64,000 bases of DNA from Cronobacter malonaticus LMG 23826 (GTDB lineage Bacteria; Pseudomonadota; Gammaproteobacteria; Enterobacterales; Enterobacteriaceae): the NCBI RefSeq assembly GCF_001277215.2, contig NZ_CP013940.1, forward strand, positions 3,162,001-3,226,000, read 5' to 3'. Under the pieces are notes generated by a model. The model had not been told where the DNA came from. It was given only the letters and a program-made list of their open reading frames with translations, and searched no databases. This document shows, piece after piece, positions 27,097 through 38,372 of this stretch (position 1 is its first letter; each line of letters starts with the position of its first letter). A program made the position numbers and the translations under genes.

Positions 27097-27220
27097 AAGT
27101 TTTTATATTTTAACTGCTTGAACAACCATCAGAAATCACAAATTTATCATTTTAAATCATAATATTAAAACAAAAAACCTGTTGATGTAAATTGATGAGT
27201 GTTGATGTTTATCCTTTCAA

Positions 27221-27243
27221 TTTACTTACACCAGCCGTTACAT
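27221..27243 (+). repeat. Terminal inner repeat, left copy
   Basis: A 23-base sequence starting TTTACTTACACCAGC and ending GTTACAT recurs with two mismatches at 55119-55141 in the same orientation, just inside the other attachment repeat. Nearby are several GTTGATG/GTTGAT motifs. These may be arm-type integrase or excision-factor sites. Confidence 0.65.
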
Positions 27244-27279
27244 TACTGTAAACCGTAATCCCCAACAGGAACCCTAAAA

Positions 27280-28599
27280 ATGGCGCTTTCAAGACAAAAA
27301 CTAACCTTCGAACGAATTCGAAGATTTACTTTACCTGAAGGGAAAAACCAAGTTTTCCTTTGGGATACGGACGTAACAAGCTTGGCATGTCGAGCAACTC
27401 GTGGAGCAAAAGCCTTTGTATTCCAAAGCCTGTATGCGGGAAAAACCCTTCGCATGACCATTGGCAACATTAACGATTGGAAGATTGATGATGCGAGGGC
27501 CGAAGCCAGGCGACTGCAAACATTAATCGATACTGGGATAGATCCGCGTATAGCTAAGGCGGAAAAAATTGCTGAAGCGGAATCACAGCAGGCTGAATCT
27601 CGTAAAACGAAGGCAACCTTTTCAAGCGCTTGGGAAGATTATCTTGATGAATTGAGAACCGGAATCAGCGCAAAAACTAAACGCCCCTACTCTGCACGCT
27701 ACATTGCCGATCACGTTAACTTGTCCAGTCGTGGAGGCGAAAGTAAAAAAAGAGGCCGGGGCCCAACCTCACCTGGGCCACTGGCTAGCCTGCTCGACCG
27801 ACCATTATCAGAACTAACACCAGAGAACATTGCCGAATGGCTAAGTACAGAGAGACAAAATCGGCCTACCGTCACTGCTCATGCCTACCGTCTGTTGCGT
27901 GCATTCATCAAATGGGCTAATTACCAGAAAAAATATCAGGGAATAATCCATGGCGATCTTGCACAAGATCATAACGTGAGAAAAATGGTTCCAATATCAG
28001 CGAGCAAAGCGGGAGATTGCTTACAAAAAGAACAGCTCAAAAGCTGGTTCAGTGCCGTGCGTAGCCTCAATAATCCCATTGCATCAGCCTATCTCCAAGT
28101 GCTTTTGCTCACCGGTGCACGGCGTGAAGAAATTTCCTCACTTCGCTGGTCTGACATAGATTTCAAATGGTCAAGCATGAGAATTAAAGACAAGATCGAA
28201 GGCGAGCGAATTATCCCCCTCACTCCCTATGTTTCTGACTTGTTACGCTCACTGATGGAGATCCCCAATCGTGGTACAAACGAGGAGAATTGGGTTTTCA
28301 GAAGTAACAGCAAAAGTGGCAAAATTATTGAACCGCGTTCAGCACATAATAGAGCATTAACTCGCGCGGAGTTACCACATATCAGCTTGCACGGATTGCG
28401 CCGTAGTTTTGGGACCCTCGCTGAATGGGTCGAAGTACCAACAGGTATTGTTGCGCAGATTATGGGCCATAAGCCTAGCGCTCTTGCTGAAAAGCACTAT
28501 CGCCGCCGTCCATTAGATTTGCTAAGAAAATGGCATGAAAAAGTTGAATTATGGATCTTAGAAGAAGCAAAAATAAAAAACAACGTTGATAAGCGTTGA
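27280..28599 (+). CDS. Tyrosine-type integrase of the thrW element
   Basis: This 439-residue P4-type integrase has an N-terminal DUF4102-like arm-binding region (to ~90), a core-binding part, and a catalytic domain with LLLTGARREEISSLRW (catalytic Arg), HGLRRSF (His-x-x-Arg), GHKPSALAEKHYRR (His and nucleophile Tyr). It directs site-specific recombination at the thrW 3' end. It lies next to the left attachment repeat and points inward. It looks complete. Its AT-rich base use fits the left arm of the element, not the tLST. Confidence 0.94.
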   Translation: MALSRQKLTFERIRRFTLPEGKNQVFLWDTDVTSLACRATRGAKAFVFQSLYAGKTLRMTIGNINDWKIDDARAEARRLQTLIDTGIDPRIAKAEKIAEAESQQAESRKTKATFSSAWEDYLDELRTGISAKTKRPYSARYIADHVNLSSRGGESKKRGRGPTSPGPLASLLDRPLSELTPENIAEWLSTERQNRPTVTAHAYRLLRAFIKWANYQKKYQGIIHGDLAQDHNVRKMVPISASKAGDCLQKEQLKSWFSAVRSLNNPIASAYLQVLLLTGARREEISSLRWSDIDFKWSSMRIKDKIEGERIIPLTPYVSDLLRSLMEIPNRGTNEENWVFRSNSKSGKIIEPRSAHNRALTRAELPHISLHGLRRSFGTLAEWVEVPTGIVAQIMGHKPSALAEKHYRRRPLDLLRKWHEKVELWILEEAKIKNNVDKR

Positions 28600-28713
28600 T
28601 TTTATCAAATATCAACAACTTACATAAAATCACATGTGTTGACAGAAATTTTTTTTCAGTTATCTTTTATTACTGCTAACTACATTCACTCACTAAGCAG
28701 GAGATTAACTACA

Positions 28714-29139
28714 GTGACTAACCCAATAACTGTATCAAGAGAAGACCGAAGTGCGGAAATCAGAGCGAGATGGGGTTTACATCCGACTAAAAACAAAAGT
28801 TCTAATTTTTGGGAAACAACAATTCAGCGTTTTAATAATAGTAGTACTGACCGAATACTACCTCTTTGGCACCGTGTTTCAAAACTTTTAGTTGCTATTA
28901 GGAATGTAGTCAATACTATAACATGCCCTTTTCCACCAAAGGGGAATACTTCCCGCTCACGCCGAAGTTCAACAACGTCATCAAAAAACTCATCATCATC
29001 TTCATCGGATGGTAGTAGTAGCGACCCCGATCCCGATAGAGACCCCATATTCACCCCTTTTCATTTCATTCTTTCATCTCTGTTAAAAACAATGATCGTC
29101 TTATTTGCCCACATATCAAATGTTGGGGTGATGAAATGA
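28714..29139 (+). CDS. Hypothetical Ser-rich protein
   Basis: A GTG start at 28714 with AGGAG 10 bases upstream gives 141 residues; an upstream ATG at 28636 lacks a site. A basic N-terminal half is followed by a Ser-run and Asp-Pro repeat linker (about residues 92-115) and a hydrophobic C-terminal segment, suggesting membrane attachment. The stop overlaps the start of the AlpA-like gene (ATGA), so the two are coupled. No family recognised. Confidence 0.55.
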   Translation: MTNPITVSREDRSAEIRARWGLHPTKNKSSNFWETTIQRFNNSSTDRILPLWHRVSKLLVAIRNVVNTITCPFPPKGNTSRSRRSSTTSSKNSSSSSSDGSSSDPDPDRDPIFTPFHFILSSLLKTMIVLFAHISNVGVMK

Positions 29140-29357
29140 GCGATATCAAACATCAAAAACCCTCTCAGTCACAACTAATTTCTACCCGCGAGTTAGCTAA
29201 TATTATTGGCTATGAAGTACAAACTATTCGAGCTTGGCTTTGCAAAGACAAACTGCCTAATGGTTTACCGCGACCGAAGAAAATTAAAAACCGACATTAT
29301 TGGTCACGTAAAGACATTGATAGATACCTATTAACCTTCTCAGTATATAGTAACTAA
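29136..29357 (+). CDS. AlpA-like / MerR-type helix-turn-helix regulator
   Basis: The 73 residues carry a winged-helix DNA-binding fold (STRELANIIGYEVQTIRAWL ... GLPRPKKIKNRHYWSRKDIDRYL), as in AlpA and excisionase-like regulators. In CP4-type elements AlpA activates integrase expression and excision. Coupled to the upstream gene by a 4-base overlap, and closed by a strong terminator. Confidence 0.8.
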   Translation: MSDIKHQKPSQSQLISTRELANIIGYEVQTIRAWLCKDKLPNGLPRPKKIKNRHYWSRKDIDRYLLTFSVYSN

Positions 29358-29368
29358 TAGAGGCCTCC

Positions 29369-29396
29369 CCCGGCTATTCTAAAGAATAGCCGGGTT
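29369..29396 (+). terminator. Terminator after the AlpA-like gene
   Basis: CCCGGCTATTCT and AGAATAGCCGGG form a perfect 12-bp stem with a 2-base loop, followed by TTAGTT. It may also act as an antiterminator or protein site. Confidence 0.75.
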
Positions 29397-29479
29397 AGTT
29401 AATACAAACCATCCATTAACAATGGGGGGAGATTAATACTATTTATCACATCTCACATTAACACAATTCAAGGTCACAT

Positions 29480-30244
29480 ATGAAAAAACGCATCACTTTC
29501 AGCGTAAACAATAGTTCTACTATTGATGCAATTGACGACTATAGCAATGCAAAAGGATACTCCAGGTCAGAGGTGATATCATTTTTATTAAACGCCACAG
29601 TCCCAGCATTGAATAAAATAACATCGCAATATCATATAGCTCAAACTTTGGAGTCAACATTAGGCTGTATTTTTGAAGAGAAGGCCCCGTCAATAGCACG
29701 GGGGGAGCCAAAATTAACTTACGAAGAGTTTTTTCATTCCGTCTGGAACACTCACATTCGACACCGGAACGAGGTTATCGACCAGAATTTTTATGCACAC
29801 AAAATATCTCATGATAAGATGGGGAAGAGTGAAAAAAAATTAATTCATGAAAAGCTCACATACATTATAAAAAGCTTCAATGTAAAAAAAGCAATTTTTA
29901 TTTACACAGATCGGCGCGTGAACCACAAACATCTAATTGCAGGAGGGTTGTCAAATATCATACTGATAAAGGAAACAGTTTACGATGGTTGTTTTTTTGA
30001 TTTGAGCAGCATTGTGATTATGCCAATCTTTGAACTTATTACATTTGGAATTGAAGAGGTATTGAAAAGAAATAAAATCCACCATAAACAATCATGCTAT
30101 TGCTGGATACCAATTTATTACACAAATGATCTAGCGGTAATGGTCCCGGTGATTGCCGAAGGCGATACACCTCAAAAGGCGATGAAAGGAGGAGATGCCA
30201 TCATTATTAACCCCTTTAACGGTGAAGTAAACCATACTTTCTGA
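29480..30244 (+). CDS. Hypothetical protein with ribbon-helix-helix-like N-terminus
   Basis: The 254 residues begin with a strand KKRITFSVN followed by two helices (AIDDYSNAKGYSRSEVISFLL), resembling a ribbon-helix-helix DNA-binding domain. The remaining ~200 residues have no recognised domain. GGTCACAT stands before the ATG, so the start is not strongly supported. It is probably an element-encoded regulator. It shares the AT-rich base use of its neighbours. Confidence 0.6.
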   Translation: MKKRITFSVNNSSTIDAIDDYSNAKGYSRSEVISFLLNATVPALNKITSQYHIAQTLESTLGCIFEEKAPSIARGEPKLTYEEFFHSVWNTHIRHRNEVIDQNFYAHKISHDKMGKSEKKLIHEKLTYIIKSFNVKKAIFIYTDRRVNHKHLIAGGLSNIILIKETVYDGCFFDLSSIVIMPIFELITFGIEEVLKRNKIHHKQSCYCWIPIYYTNDLAVMVPVIAEGDTPQKAMKGGDAIIINPFNGEVNHTF

Positions 30245-30326
30245 TACCAATGTTAAGCATAACCACTTAGTTGCATACATCTCGACAGTATGGAGTTAGT
30301 ACCTAATAGCTTGATGAGGGTAAAAG

Positions 30327-30503
30327 ATGCCTACTAACAAAGCAAAATCAAAGAAAATTCTAGGAAGGCCTGAAGGAAGTAAATATTACCATTTAATTCA
30401 GAGTGAGAAGGCTAAGCATTACTCTCAATCCAAGGTGGCAAAGATCTTAGGAATAAGTATTTCCACGGTAAAAAGACACTGGGATAACGGCATCTTTGGG
30501 TGA
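30327..30503 (+). CDS. Small recombinase-like helix-turn-helix protein
   Basis: The 58-residue product has GRPEG followed by YSQSKVAKILGISISTVKRHW, the helix-turn-helix found at the C-terminus of resolvase/invertase proteins, without a catalytic domain. GAGGGT lies 7 bases before the ATG, a good site. Probably a small regulator of the element, or a relic of a recombinase. Confidence 0.6.
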   Translation: MPTNKAKSKKILGRPEGSKYYHLIQSEKAKHYSQSKVAKILGISISTVKRHWDNGIFG

Positions 30504-30705
30504 TTATAATTGCAGAGTTGCTTTTTAAGTATTTTACTGCATGGGTAATGGGTTGATAACAAGTTTTATTGTTGGAAAGGTATTATATAACAGTCATTAC
30601 TATTAATAGTTAATTAATATAACTAACCACAGACATTCAGCTATGTCTGATCATTTTACTGTATACGGCTATCATAAGCCGTAGGGCTAACTACAGGATC
30701 GAAGC

Positions 30706-31326
30706 ATGGAATTATATCATGGTTCCCATGGTGAGCATGTGCTCGCCTATAAAAAACATATTGAACGAGTCGTCAATGATGCTATCAGTGAATTCCCTAG
30801 AACGATGGCGTTACGTGTTGATGTTCATTATCCACCCATTTTAGACAGAGGTGACACTGTTTGCTGTTTTCCTAATCTAGAGCCTGGTGCTATATCCCGT
30901 TTCCGTAATGCGTTAAATGCAATGCTGGAGGCCAATGAGAAAGCCAGAGCAGCTAACGGTAAACGAATTTATCCAAACCGTGTTCGTCACGTTTGGGTAC
31001 GTGAGTTTTCCGAAGAAGGAAAATGCCACTTTCATCTTGGTCTTTTTTTTAATAAAGATGCTTATTACCATTTGGGTGATTATGAGACTGAAAGCAATTT
31101 ACGAATGATGATTGTAAGAGCATGGTATAGCGCACTGGGATTGGAACTGGATGATTATCCGGGATTGGTTCACTACCCTGAAAATTGTCGTTATATATTA
31201 GACGTCAATGATTTTAACTTTGAAGGAGAATACAATAAATTACTGAATCGTCTCGACTACCTAGCTAAACTCGATACAAAAGCTTATGGAGATGGCGACC
31301 GTAGCTTCGGCTGCAGTCGCGGGTAA
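30706..31326 (+). CDS. Inovirus Gp2 / YagK-YfjJ family protein
   Basis: The 206 residues match the inovirus-type Gp2 (YagK/YfjJ C-terminal) family found in CP4-type elements: ALRVDVHYPP, HVWVREFSEEGKCHFHLGLFFNK and RYILDVN. The HFHLGLF part looks like the HxH motif of rolling-circle replication proteins, so a replication role is likely but not shown in CP4 elements. AGGATCG precedes the ATG. Full-length for the short type of the family. Confidence 0.82.
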   Translation: MELYHGSHGEHVLAYKKHIERVVNDAISEFPRTMALRVDVHYPPILDRGDTVCCFPNLEPGAISRFRNALNAMLEANEKARAANGKRIYPNRVRHVWVREFSEEGKCHFHLGLFFNKDAYYHLGDYETESNLRMMIVRAWYSALGLELDDYPGLVHYPENCRYILDVNDFNFEGEYNKLLNRLDYLAKLDTKAYGDGDRSFGCSRG

Positions 31327-31691
31327 TTTATTTTTTTCAGCAATGGCCTTTCTTATGGATGGAAAGGCCAGACCTTATATATCAAGACGATGGTGAGCGA
31401 TAAAGTATTGTTTTCAAATAATCATCTGTTGCAGTAAACTCAGGGAGTTGGCCATTCATGGCCTGTGTTAGTGGAATAATCTTTGTCCTGACTCCCATCC
31501 CCTGAAATCAACGTAACCATAATCACGTAAGACTTCCATGATAATCGTATTACGTGGTGAACGCTGACCTGCAACCATCTTTTCAACCGACATCGAATTA
31601 TTCAGCGCCCCTGGGCTAATAACTTCAAATCGATTGCTATACAAGCCAATCTCTATCTCAACAAAGCGTGTCCAGTCGCGATGAGCCAGTG

Positions 31692-32417
<726 letters not shown>

Positions 32418-33435
32418 ATTCGATTGCGTTAGTGGTGTAGATAACCTTGCGGATCGCCTCCGAATACACGAAGAAGGTGGCAACATTCGGCCAGTTTGCC
32501 CGCCAGCTGCGACTTATCTGCGGGTACCGTGCATCCCATTCCTTCCCGAACGCATCCAGCGCCTGCAACGCGCCTTCTTCCGTGGCTGCGCGGTAAACCT
32601 GTTTCAGGTCACGGGTTACCGCTTTATAGTCTTTCCACGCCAAGAACCGCAGGCTGTTGCGTGCCATGTGTACTATGCACAACTGGATCTGCGTCTCCGG
32701 GTAGACGGCATTAATCGCTTCCGGGAAGCCTTTCAGGCCGTCCATACAGGCGATAAGGATATCGTTCAGCCCGCGATTTTTCAGTTCCGTCAGTACATTC
32801 AGCCAGAACTTTGCACCTTCATTTTCGGCCAGCCACATACCAGGCAGCTCTTTCTGACCATCAAGGTTAATACCCAGAGCCAGGAACACCGCTCTGTTGA
32901 TAACCCGGCTGTCCTGCCGTACTTTCAGGACAATACAGTCAAGATAAACAATGGGATAAATCGCATCCAGAGGACGGTTTTGCCATTCTACAACCTGGTC
33001 GATTGCGGCATCGGTGACTTTCGATATCAGCGCCGGAGAGACGTCTGCATCGTACATTTCTTTGAAGACTGAGGTAATTTCGCGGGTAGTCATCCCTCTG
33101 GCATACAGCGCCAGGATCTGGTTGTCCATGCCGGTAATGCGGGTCTGATTTTTCTTCACCAGTTGTGGTTCGAAGGAACCATCACGATCACGTGGAGTAC
33201 GTAATTCCATCGGCCCGTCGGTAGTGGTGACGGTTTTCGTGGAATAGCCATTACGGGAGTTGGTTCCCGATTTGGGCTGATTTTTTTCATGTCCCAGATG
33301 GTGAGTCAGTTCAGCGTTGAGAGCAGCCTCAACACTGATTTTCTTGAGCAGGCGATCGAACTGACTGAGATCTTCAGGGGTTTTGAGATTTTTGGCCAGT
33401 TCGTTAGCCAGAGCCTGCAATTGTTTGTCGTCCAT
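32418..33435 (-). pseudogene. IS256-family transposase, C-terminus cut by IS3
   Basis: About 340 N-terminal residues of a ~400-residue IS256-type transposase remain: the first catalytic Asp in PIVYLDCIVLKVR, the second in DILIACMDGLKGF, ending at YTTNAIE where the family continues SLN. The catalytic Glu of the DDE triad is that last Glu or just beyond, and the C-terminal ~60 residues are lost. Reading then enters the IS3 end at 32417. It is inactive. Confidence 0.88.
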
Positions 33436-33652
33436 AATTTAACCTTCATTTGATGTTGAATTGAACATATCAAAATCAGGCAATTACATAAATCTATGTA
33501 CAGGCTCGCACCTGGGCTTGCCTGACTGACCGCAGGCCGGCGACGACAAGGTGGAAAAGTTCGGCGTGTGGCTCTGGCGGCAACGATCCCGCGAAGGGCG
33601 GACGGTGCTTGAGCTGTTGAACGTAAGCATGCGGGCAAACCGTCTTGCGCGA
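33436..33652. other. Remnant sequence between IS256 and IS66 pieces
   Basis: Upstream part of IS256 (AT-rich, to about 33490), then an abrupt change to GC-rich DNA marking the start of the imported stress-tolerance segment. A short plus-strand stretch (DKVEKFGVWLWRQR) is not recognised. No intact gene. Confidence 0.4.
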
Positions 33653-33830
33653 CTATGCCGGATGCCACCTATGCGGCAGCAGCTCTGCAATCTCACTAGC
33701 TCGCTGCGTCGGCAACCGTCTCAGCACATCCTTGAGATAGGCATACGGATCGTGCCCATTATTACGGGCCGACTGGATCAAACTCATGATCGGAACAGCG
33801 CGCTTGAGCATGCGAACCCGCGCCGAGCAT
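33653..33830 (-). pseudogene. IS66 transposase C-terminal remnant
   Basis: The minus strand encodes IMSLIQSARNNGHDPYAYLK followed by DVLRRLPTQRASEIAELLPH, which is the characteristic C-terminus of IS66-type TnpC. The rest of the ~500-residue transposase is gone. It overlaps in part with the TnpA remnant in another frame, showing an internal deletion. Confidence 0.8.
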
Positions 33831-34025
33831 TTGAGAAGGCAACGGGATGAACGCTGGCTGGATAGCCGTGGTTTTCTGGGTAAGCAGGCGAATCCATTTG
33901 TGGACGAGGTTGGCATTGAGGCTGTAGCCCAAGGCGATGTTTGCGATGGAGGCACCGGGTTCAGAACACTCCTGAATGACCTGAGCCTTGAAAGATTTGC
34001 TGTAGGTACGGCGCTGAGGGCGCAT
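33762..34025 (-). pseudogene. IS66 TnpA-type accessory protein, truncated
   Basis: From ATG at 34025 the 87-codon frame gives RRTYSKSFKAQVIQECSEPG and GYSLNANLVHKWIRL, the N-terminal helix-turn-helix of IS66 OrfA (TnpA). After about FIPLPS it changes to out-of-frame TnpC sequence. Together with the TnpC tail this is an IS66 element with its middle deleted. Confidence 0.78.
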
Positions 34026-34036
34026 GGAAAATCCGC

Positions 34037-34303
34037 TTGATGGGCCATGGCCTTCGGCGGCGGTGTCGGGAAGGTGTGTTGGCCGGACGGATACTGTTGA
34101 ACTACGTTGTCTGGGGCAACGGAAGTGTTTCGGCCCGACTCTGGAACGCGATCCGCAGCGACGACTGGGCAATTCCGCACGTTGGCCTGAGCAGCCTCGG
34201 GGAAATCGTCGTCTGGGCGCGCCCAGACGAGTTTCCGCCAAGGAACATGCAGACAAGCAAGGGGCTGCGGGCACTCGGCTACAACGTGAGGATCGGTGTT
34301 TGA
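34037..34303 (+). other. Open frame of 88 codons, fragment of unknown protein
   Basis: The second half (VWGNGSVSARLWNAIRSDDW ... RPDEFPPRNMQTSKGLRALG) reads like a real conserved protein tail, while the first ~25 codons overlap IS66 debris. There is no ribosome-binding site at its first ATG. Probably the end of a broken gene of pseudomonad or beta-proteobacterial origin. Function unknown. Confidence 0.4.
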
Positions 34304-34440
34304 TCGAGGCGCCTGTGGCACACGCAGGCTGACGAGCCAGGCGCTGTCCATTGCCTGATCAGGCCGCCCCCCTGTGCCTTGCCTGAGCAGTTGACCTGCA
34401 TCAATGGGGCGGGAGAACGCTGTACATTCACTCTCGACTC

Positions 34441-34468
34441 TTGAAGTTTGTCATGGTAGGTCTAATAT
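34441..34468 (+). promoter_or_regulatory. Putative promoter at the head of the stress-tolerance island
   Basis: TTGAAG (34441-34446) and TAATAT (34463-34468) with 16-base spacing match a sigma-70 promoter. The CTTGAA at 34440-34445 also matches the sigma-32 -35 box, but I see no CCCCAT-type -10. It lies 64 bases before the HTH gene at 34532. Seen by consensus only. Confidence 0.45.
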
Positions 34469-34531
34469 TACAAAGTATTGCAAGGATTTCCTTGGCCGGA
34501 ACCGCAAAGCGACGCGATTGGAGAGGGTGAG

Positions 34532-34708
34532 ATGAAAGCGCACCTACAGGTGATTTTCACGCTCGATGAATTGGCTGCGTACTTGAAAGTCGGCAAGCGG
34601 ACGTTTTATCGGCTCGCCGCACACGGGGAAATTCCGGCTTTCAAGGTGGGCGGGACGTGGCGACTTCGTCAAAGTGAAATCGATCAGTGCATTAATGATC
34701 AGACCTGA
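34532..34708 (+). CDS. Small excisionase-type helix-turn-helix protein
   Basis: The ATG at 34532 follows GAGAGGGTGAG. The 58 residues form a MerR/excisionase-like winged helix (TLDELAAYLKVGKRTFYRLA ... VGGTWRLRQSEID). It is the first gene of the stress-tolerance segment, upstream of hsp20 in the same direction, so it may regulate the locus. The DNA-binding role is family knowledge; the target is unknown. Confidence 0.75.
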   Translation: MKAHLQVIFTLDELAAYLKVGKRTFYRLAAHGEIPAFKVGGTWRLRQSEIDQCINDQT

Positions 34709-34847
34709 GCCGGAGCAAAGAAGGAGGTGATGTGCAAGCGTGAACAGCAGAAGTCATCCGAGCAGCCCGTGTCGCTTGGGCGCACTGCCCGTCGCAGCAG
34801 GCAAAGGGCTTGAGTAACTCGTTTTCCAATTTTTCTGGAGGTATGAC

Positions 34848-35417
34848 ATGGACATCGATTTCAAGAAGTTGGCTCCCTGGAACTGGTTCAAGAACGAGCA
34901 GCAAGAGCAGCAGACCGCCTCTTCCCTGCCGGTGCAGCGTAATGACCTGCCAGCGGCGAGCGGGTCAGTCAGCCCGATCCTGCAACTGCATCGGGAAATC
35001 GACCGGCTGTTCGATGACGCATTCCGGGGCTTCGGTTTTCCGGCGTTGAACATGCCGCAGTGGCCATCCGATTGGTCGGGCATGCTGAAGCCGGCCCTGG
35101 ACATCCAGGAAACCGACAAGCAGTACAAGATTGCCCTAGAAGTGCCCGGTGTCGAGGAGAAGGACATCCAGATCACCCTCGACAACGACGTGCTGATGGT
35201 GCGTGGCGAGAAGCGCCAGGAACAGGAGAAGAAGGAAGGTGGCTTCCACCGTGTGGAGCGCTCCTACGGCAGCTTTCAGCGTGCCTTGAACCTGCCTGAC
35301 GACGCCAACCAGGATTCGATCAAGGCATCGTTCAAGAACGGGGTGCTCACGGTCACGATCGACAAGCGCGAGGTCAGCGCGCCGAAGCAGGGACGCTCGA
35401 TCCCGATCAACGGCTGA
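34848..35417 (+). CDS. hsp20: Small heat-shock protein Hsp20 of the tLST
   Basis: This 189-residue holdase has an alpha-crystallin domain at about residues 75-170 (LDIQETDKQYKIALEVPGVEEKDI ... GVLTVTIDK, given here only as ends LDIQETDK and VLTVTIDK) and an IPI-like C-terminal anchor (SIPING). It binds unfolding proteins without ATP and passes them to ClpK and Hsp70. Its N-terminus is long and Gln-rich. It is the first main gene of the tLST, followed by clpK after 105 bases. GGAGG lies 6 bases before the ATG. Confidence 0.93.
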   Translation: MDIDFKKLAPWNWFKNEQQEQQTASSLPVQRNDLPAASGSVSPILQLHREIDRLFDDAFRGFGFPALNMPQWPSDWSGMLKPALDIQETDKQYKIALEVPGVEEKDIQITLDNDVLMVRGEKRQEQEKKEGGFHRVERSYGSFQRALNLPDDANQDSIKASFKNGVLTVTIDKREVSAPKQGRSIPING

Positions 35418-35522
35418 CGTCGTCGGCTCGTTCGTCACAAGAAAAACCCGGCCCGAGACGAGGTGTCGCGGCTCGCGATGCCTCGCCGCCTCAACCTTGT
35501 CAACCTTCTCAGGAGCATCAGC

Positions 35523-38372
35523 ATGGCCAGAAAACAATGCCAGGTCTGCGGCCAACCCGCCACCGTGCGGGTGGAAGCCAATCTCAACGGTCGTCACAGC
35601 ACCATGCTGTTGTGCGACGACCATTACCGGCAATTAGTGCGCCAGCAAAAGCGCACCGTTTCGCCGCTGGAAGCCTTGTTCGGTTCGCGCAGCGGCCTGT
35701 TCGAGGACTTCCTCGGCAGTGACTTCTTCCGCATCGGCGACGACGCGACGCCAGTTGCCGCCGATACCGATGACGTGGTCGATGCCTCGTTTGGCGAGCC
35801 CGCCGCCGCAGGTTCGGGTGCGCCGCGCCGTCGCGGCAGTGGGCTGGCCAGCCGCATCAGCGAACAGTCGGAAGCCTTGTTGCAGGAGGCCGCCAAACAC
35901 GCTGCCGAATTTGGCCGCTCCGAGGTGGATACCGAACATCTGCTGCTGGCGCTGGCCGACAGCGACGTGGTCAAGACCACCCTGGGTCAGTTCAAGATCA
36001 AGGTCGATGACCTCAAGCGGCAGATCGAGTCTGAGGCCAAGCGCGGGGACAAGCCCTTCGAGGGCGAGATCGGCGTGTCGCCGCGCGTGAAGGATGCGCT
36101 CAGCCGCGCCTTCGTGGCCTCCAATGAACTCGGCCATTCTTATGTCGGTCCAGAGCATTTCCTGATCGGTCTGGCCGAGGAAGGCGAAGGGCTGGCCGCC
36201 AACCTGCTGCGCCGCTACGGCCTGACGCCGCAGGCGCTGCGCCAACAGGTCAGCAAGGTGGTCGGCAAGGGCGCCGAGGATGGCCGCGCTGAGACGCCGA
36301 CCAACACGCCAGAACTCGACAAGTACTCGCGCGACCTGACCAAGATGGCGCGCGACGGCAAGCTCGACCCGGTGATCGGCCGCGCGCAGGAGATCGAAAC
36401 CACCATCGAGGTGCTGGCCCGGCGCAAGAAGAACAACCCGGTGCTGATCGGCGAGCCGGGTGTGGGCAAGACCGCCATCGTCGAAGGGCTGGCGCAGCGC
36501 ATGGTGGCGGGTGAAGTGCCCGAGACCTTGCGCGACAAGCGCCTGGTGGAACTCAACATCAACGCCATGGTGGCCGGCGCCAAATATCGCGGCGAGTTCG
36601 AGGAGCGCGTGCAGAAGGTGCTGAAGGAGGTGACCGAGCACCAGGGCGAGCTGATTTTGTTCATCGACGAGGTGCACACCATCGTCGGTGCCGGCCAGGG
36701 CGGTGGCGAAGGCGGGCTGGACGTGGCCAACGTGTTCAAACCGATGATGGCGCGCGGTGAACTCAACCTGATCGGCGCCACGACGCTGAACGAGTACCAG
36801 AAATACATCGAGAAGGATGCCGCACTGGAGCGGCGCTTCCAGCCGGTGACGGTGCCCGAGCCGACGGTGGCCCAGGCCATCATGATTCTGCGCGGCCTGC
36901 GCGACACCTTCGAGGCGCACCACAAGGTCAGCATCTCCGAGGACGCGATCATCGCGGCGGCCGAGTTGTCCGACCGCTACATCACGGCGCGCTTCCTGCC
37001 GGACAAGGCGATCGACCTGCTCGACCAGGCGGCCGCGCGCGTGAAGCTGTCGGCCACGGCCCGGCCGGTGGCCGTGCAGGAGCTGGAGTCCGAACTGTAC
37101 CAGCTGCGGCGTGAACAGGATTACGTGGCCGCGCGCAAGCAGTACGACCAGGCCGCCGAGCTCGGCAAGCGCATCGAAGCCAAGGAGGCCGAGCTCAAGA
37201 AGCTCGTCGAGGACTGGGAGCGGGAGCGGGCCTCCGGCAGTGCCGAGGTCAAGGCGGAACACGTGGCGCAGATCGTCTCGCGCCTGACCGGCATCCCGGT
37301 CAACGAGTTGACGGTGGAAGAGCGCGAAAAGCTGCTGCACTTGGAACAACGGCTGCACGAGCGCCTGGTGGGACAAGACGAGGCGGTCCGTGCCGTGGCC
37401 GATGCCGTGCGGCTGTCCCGCGCCGGCCTGCGCGAAGGCAGCAAACCGGTGGCTACCTTCCTGTTTCTGGGCCCGACCGGGGTGGGCAAGACCGAGCTCG
37501 CCAAGGCATTGGCCGAATCGATCTACGGCGATGAGCACGCCCTGTTGCGCATCGACATGTCGGAATATGGCGAACGCCATACCGTGGCGCGGCTGGTGGG
37601 CGCGCCTCCGGGCTATGTCGGTTACGACGAAGGCGGTCAGCTCACCGAGAAGGTGCGGCGCAAGCCCTACAGCGTGCTGCTGCTCGACGAGATCGAGAAG
37701 GCACACCCTGACGTCTACAACATCTTGCTGCAAGTGTTCGACGACGGTCGCCTCACCGACGGCAAGGGCCGGGTGGTGGATTTCACCAACACCATCATCA
37801 TCGCCACGTCCAACCTGGGTTCGGACATCATCCAGCGACGGCTGAAGGCGCGTGGGGCGGCCGGCGAGGAGTACGAAAAGACCAAGGCCGAGGTCATGGA
37901 CGTGCTGCGCGGCCACTTCCGGCCCGAGTTCCTCAACCGCATCGACGAGATCATCGTCTTCCATGCGCTGGGCAAGGAGGAGATCCGCCACATCGTCGGC
38001 CTGCAGCTCGATCGCGTGGCGCGCAGCGCCGCCAGCCAGGGCGTGACGCTCACTTTCGATCAGACGCTCATCGACCATTTCGCGGAAGAAGGCTACAAGC
38101 CCGAGTTCGGTGCGCGTGAACTCAAGCGCCTGATCCGCAGCGAGCTGGAAACTGCGCTGGCGCGCGAGATGCTCGGTGGCAGCATCGGCAAGGGCGATCA
38201 CGCCAGCGCACGCTGGGACGACAAGGCCGAACGCGTGGTGTTCGAACGCAAAGAGCCACCGCAGACCCCGGCCGAGCCGGAGCAGCCGGATGTCGCGAAG
38301 GCGACCGAGACGCCGCACGGCGACGCTGGCAAAGGCTCGCGCAAGAAGAAGTCGGCGAGCGACGCATCTTGA
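35523..38372 (+). CDS. clpK: ClpK, tLST AAA+ disaggregase / ATPase
   Basis: The start at 35523 (AGGAG upstream) gives 949 residues, the ClpK length. Domains: an N-terminal zinc-ribbon-like region with CQVCGQ (C6, C9) and a second Cys further on, a Clp-N repeat domain (about 115-260), AAA1 with Walker A GEPGVGKT (310-317) and Walker B LFIDEVH, a middle region, and AAA2 with Walker A GPTGVGKT (650-657) and [11 protein letters not shown] charged Lys/Ala-rich tail ends it. ClpK is a Clp/Hsp100 ATPase that gives thermotolerance, acting with Hsp20. Its stop overlaps a following ATG (TGATG). Confidence 0.97.
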   Translation: MARKQCQVCGQPATVRVEANLNGRHSTMLLCDDHYRQLVRQQKRTVSPLEALFGSRSGLFEDFLGSDFFRIGDDATPVAADTDDVVDASFGEPAAAGSGAPRRRGSGLASRISEQSEALLQEAAKHAAEFGRSEVDTEHLLLALADSDVVKTTLGQFKIKVDDLKRQIESEAKRGDKPFEGEIGVSPRVKDALSRAFVASNELGHSYVGPEHFLIGLAEEGEGLAANLLRRYGLTPQALRQQVSKVVGKGAEDGRAETPTNTPELDKYSRDLTKMARDGKLDPVIGRAQEIETTIEVLARRKKNNPVLIGEPGVGKTAIVEGLAQRMVAGEVPETLRDKRLVELNINAMVAGAKYRGEFEERVQKVLKEVTEHQGELILFIDEVHTIVGAGQGGGEGGLDVANVFKPMMARGELNLIGATTLNEYQKYIEKDAALERRFQPVTVPEPTVAQAIMILRGLRDTFEAHHKVSISEDAIIAAAELSDRYITARFLPDKAIDLLDQAAARVKLSATARPVAVQELESELYQLRREQDYVAARKQYDQAAELGKRIEAKEAELKKLVEDWERERASGSAEVKAEHVAQIVSRLTGIPVNELTVEEREKLLHLEQRLHERLVGQDEAVRAVADAVRLSRAGLREGSKPVATFLFLGPTGVGKTELAKALAESIYGDEHALLRIDMSEYGERHTVARLVGAPPGYVGYDEGGQLTEKVRRKPYSVLLLDEIEKAHPDVYNILLQVFDDGRLTDGKGRVVDFTNTIIIATSNLGSDIIQRRLKARGAAGEEYEKTKAEVMDVLRGHFRPEFLNRIDEIIVFHALGKEEIRHIVGLQLDRVARSAASQGVTLTFDQTLIDHFAEEGYKPEFGARELKRLIRSELETALAREMLGGSIGKGDHASARWDDKAERVVFERKEPPQTPAEPEQPDVAKATETPHGDAGKGSRKKKSASDAS

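Noticed and set aside
34440..34445. Sigma-32 heat-shock promoter at the tLST head
   Set aside because: CTTGAA fits the -35 box, but no CCCCAT-type -10 element is found at 13-17 bases; a sigma-70 reading fits better.
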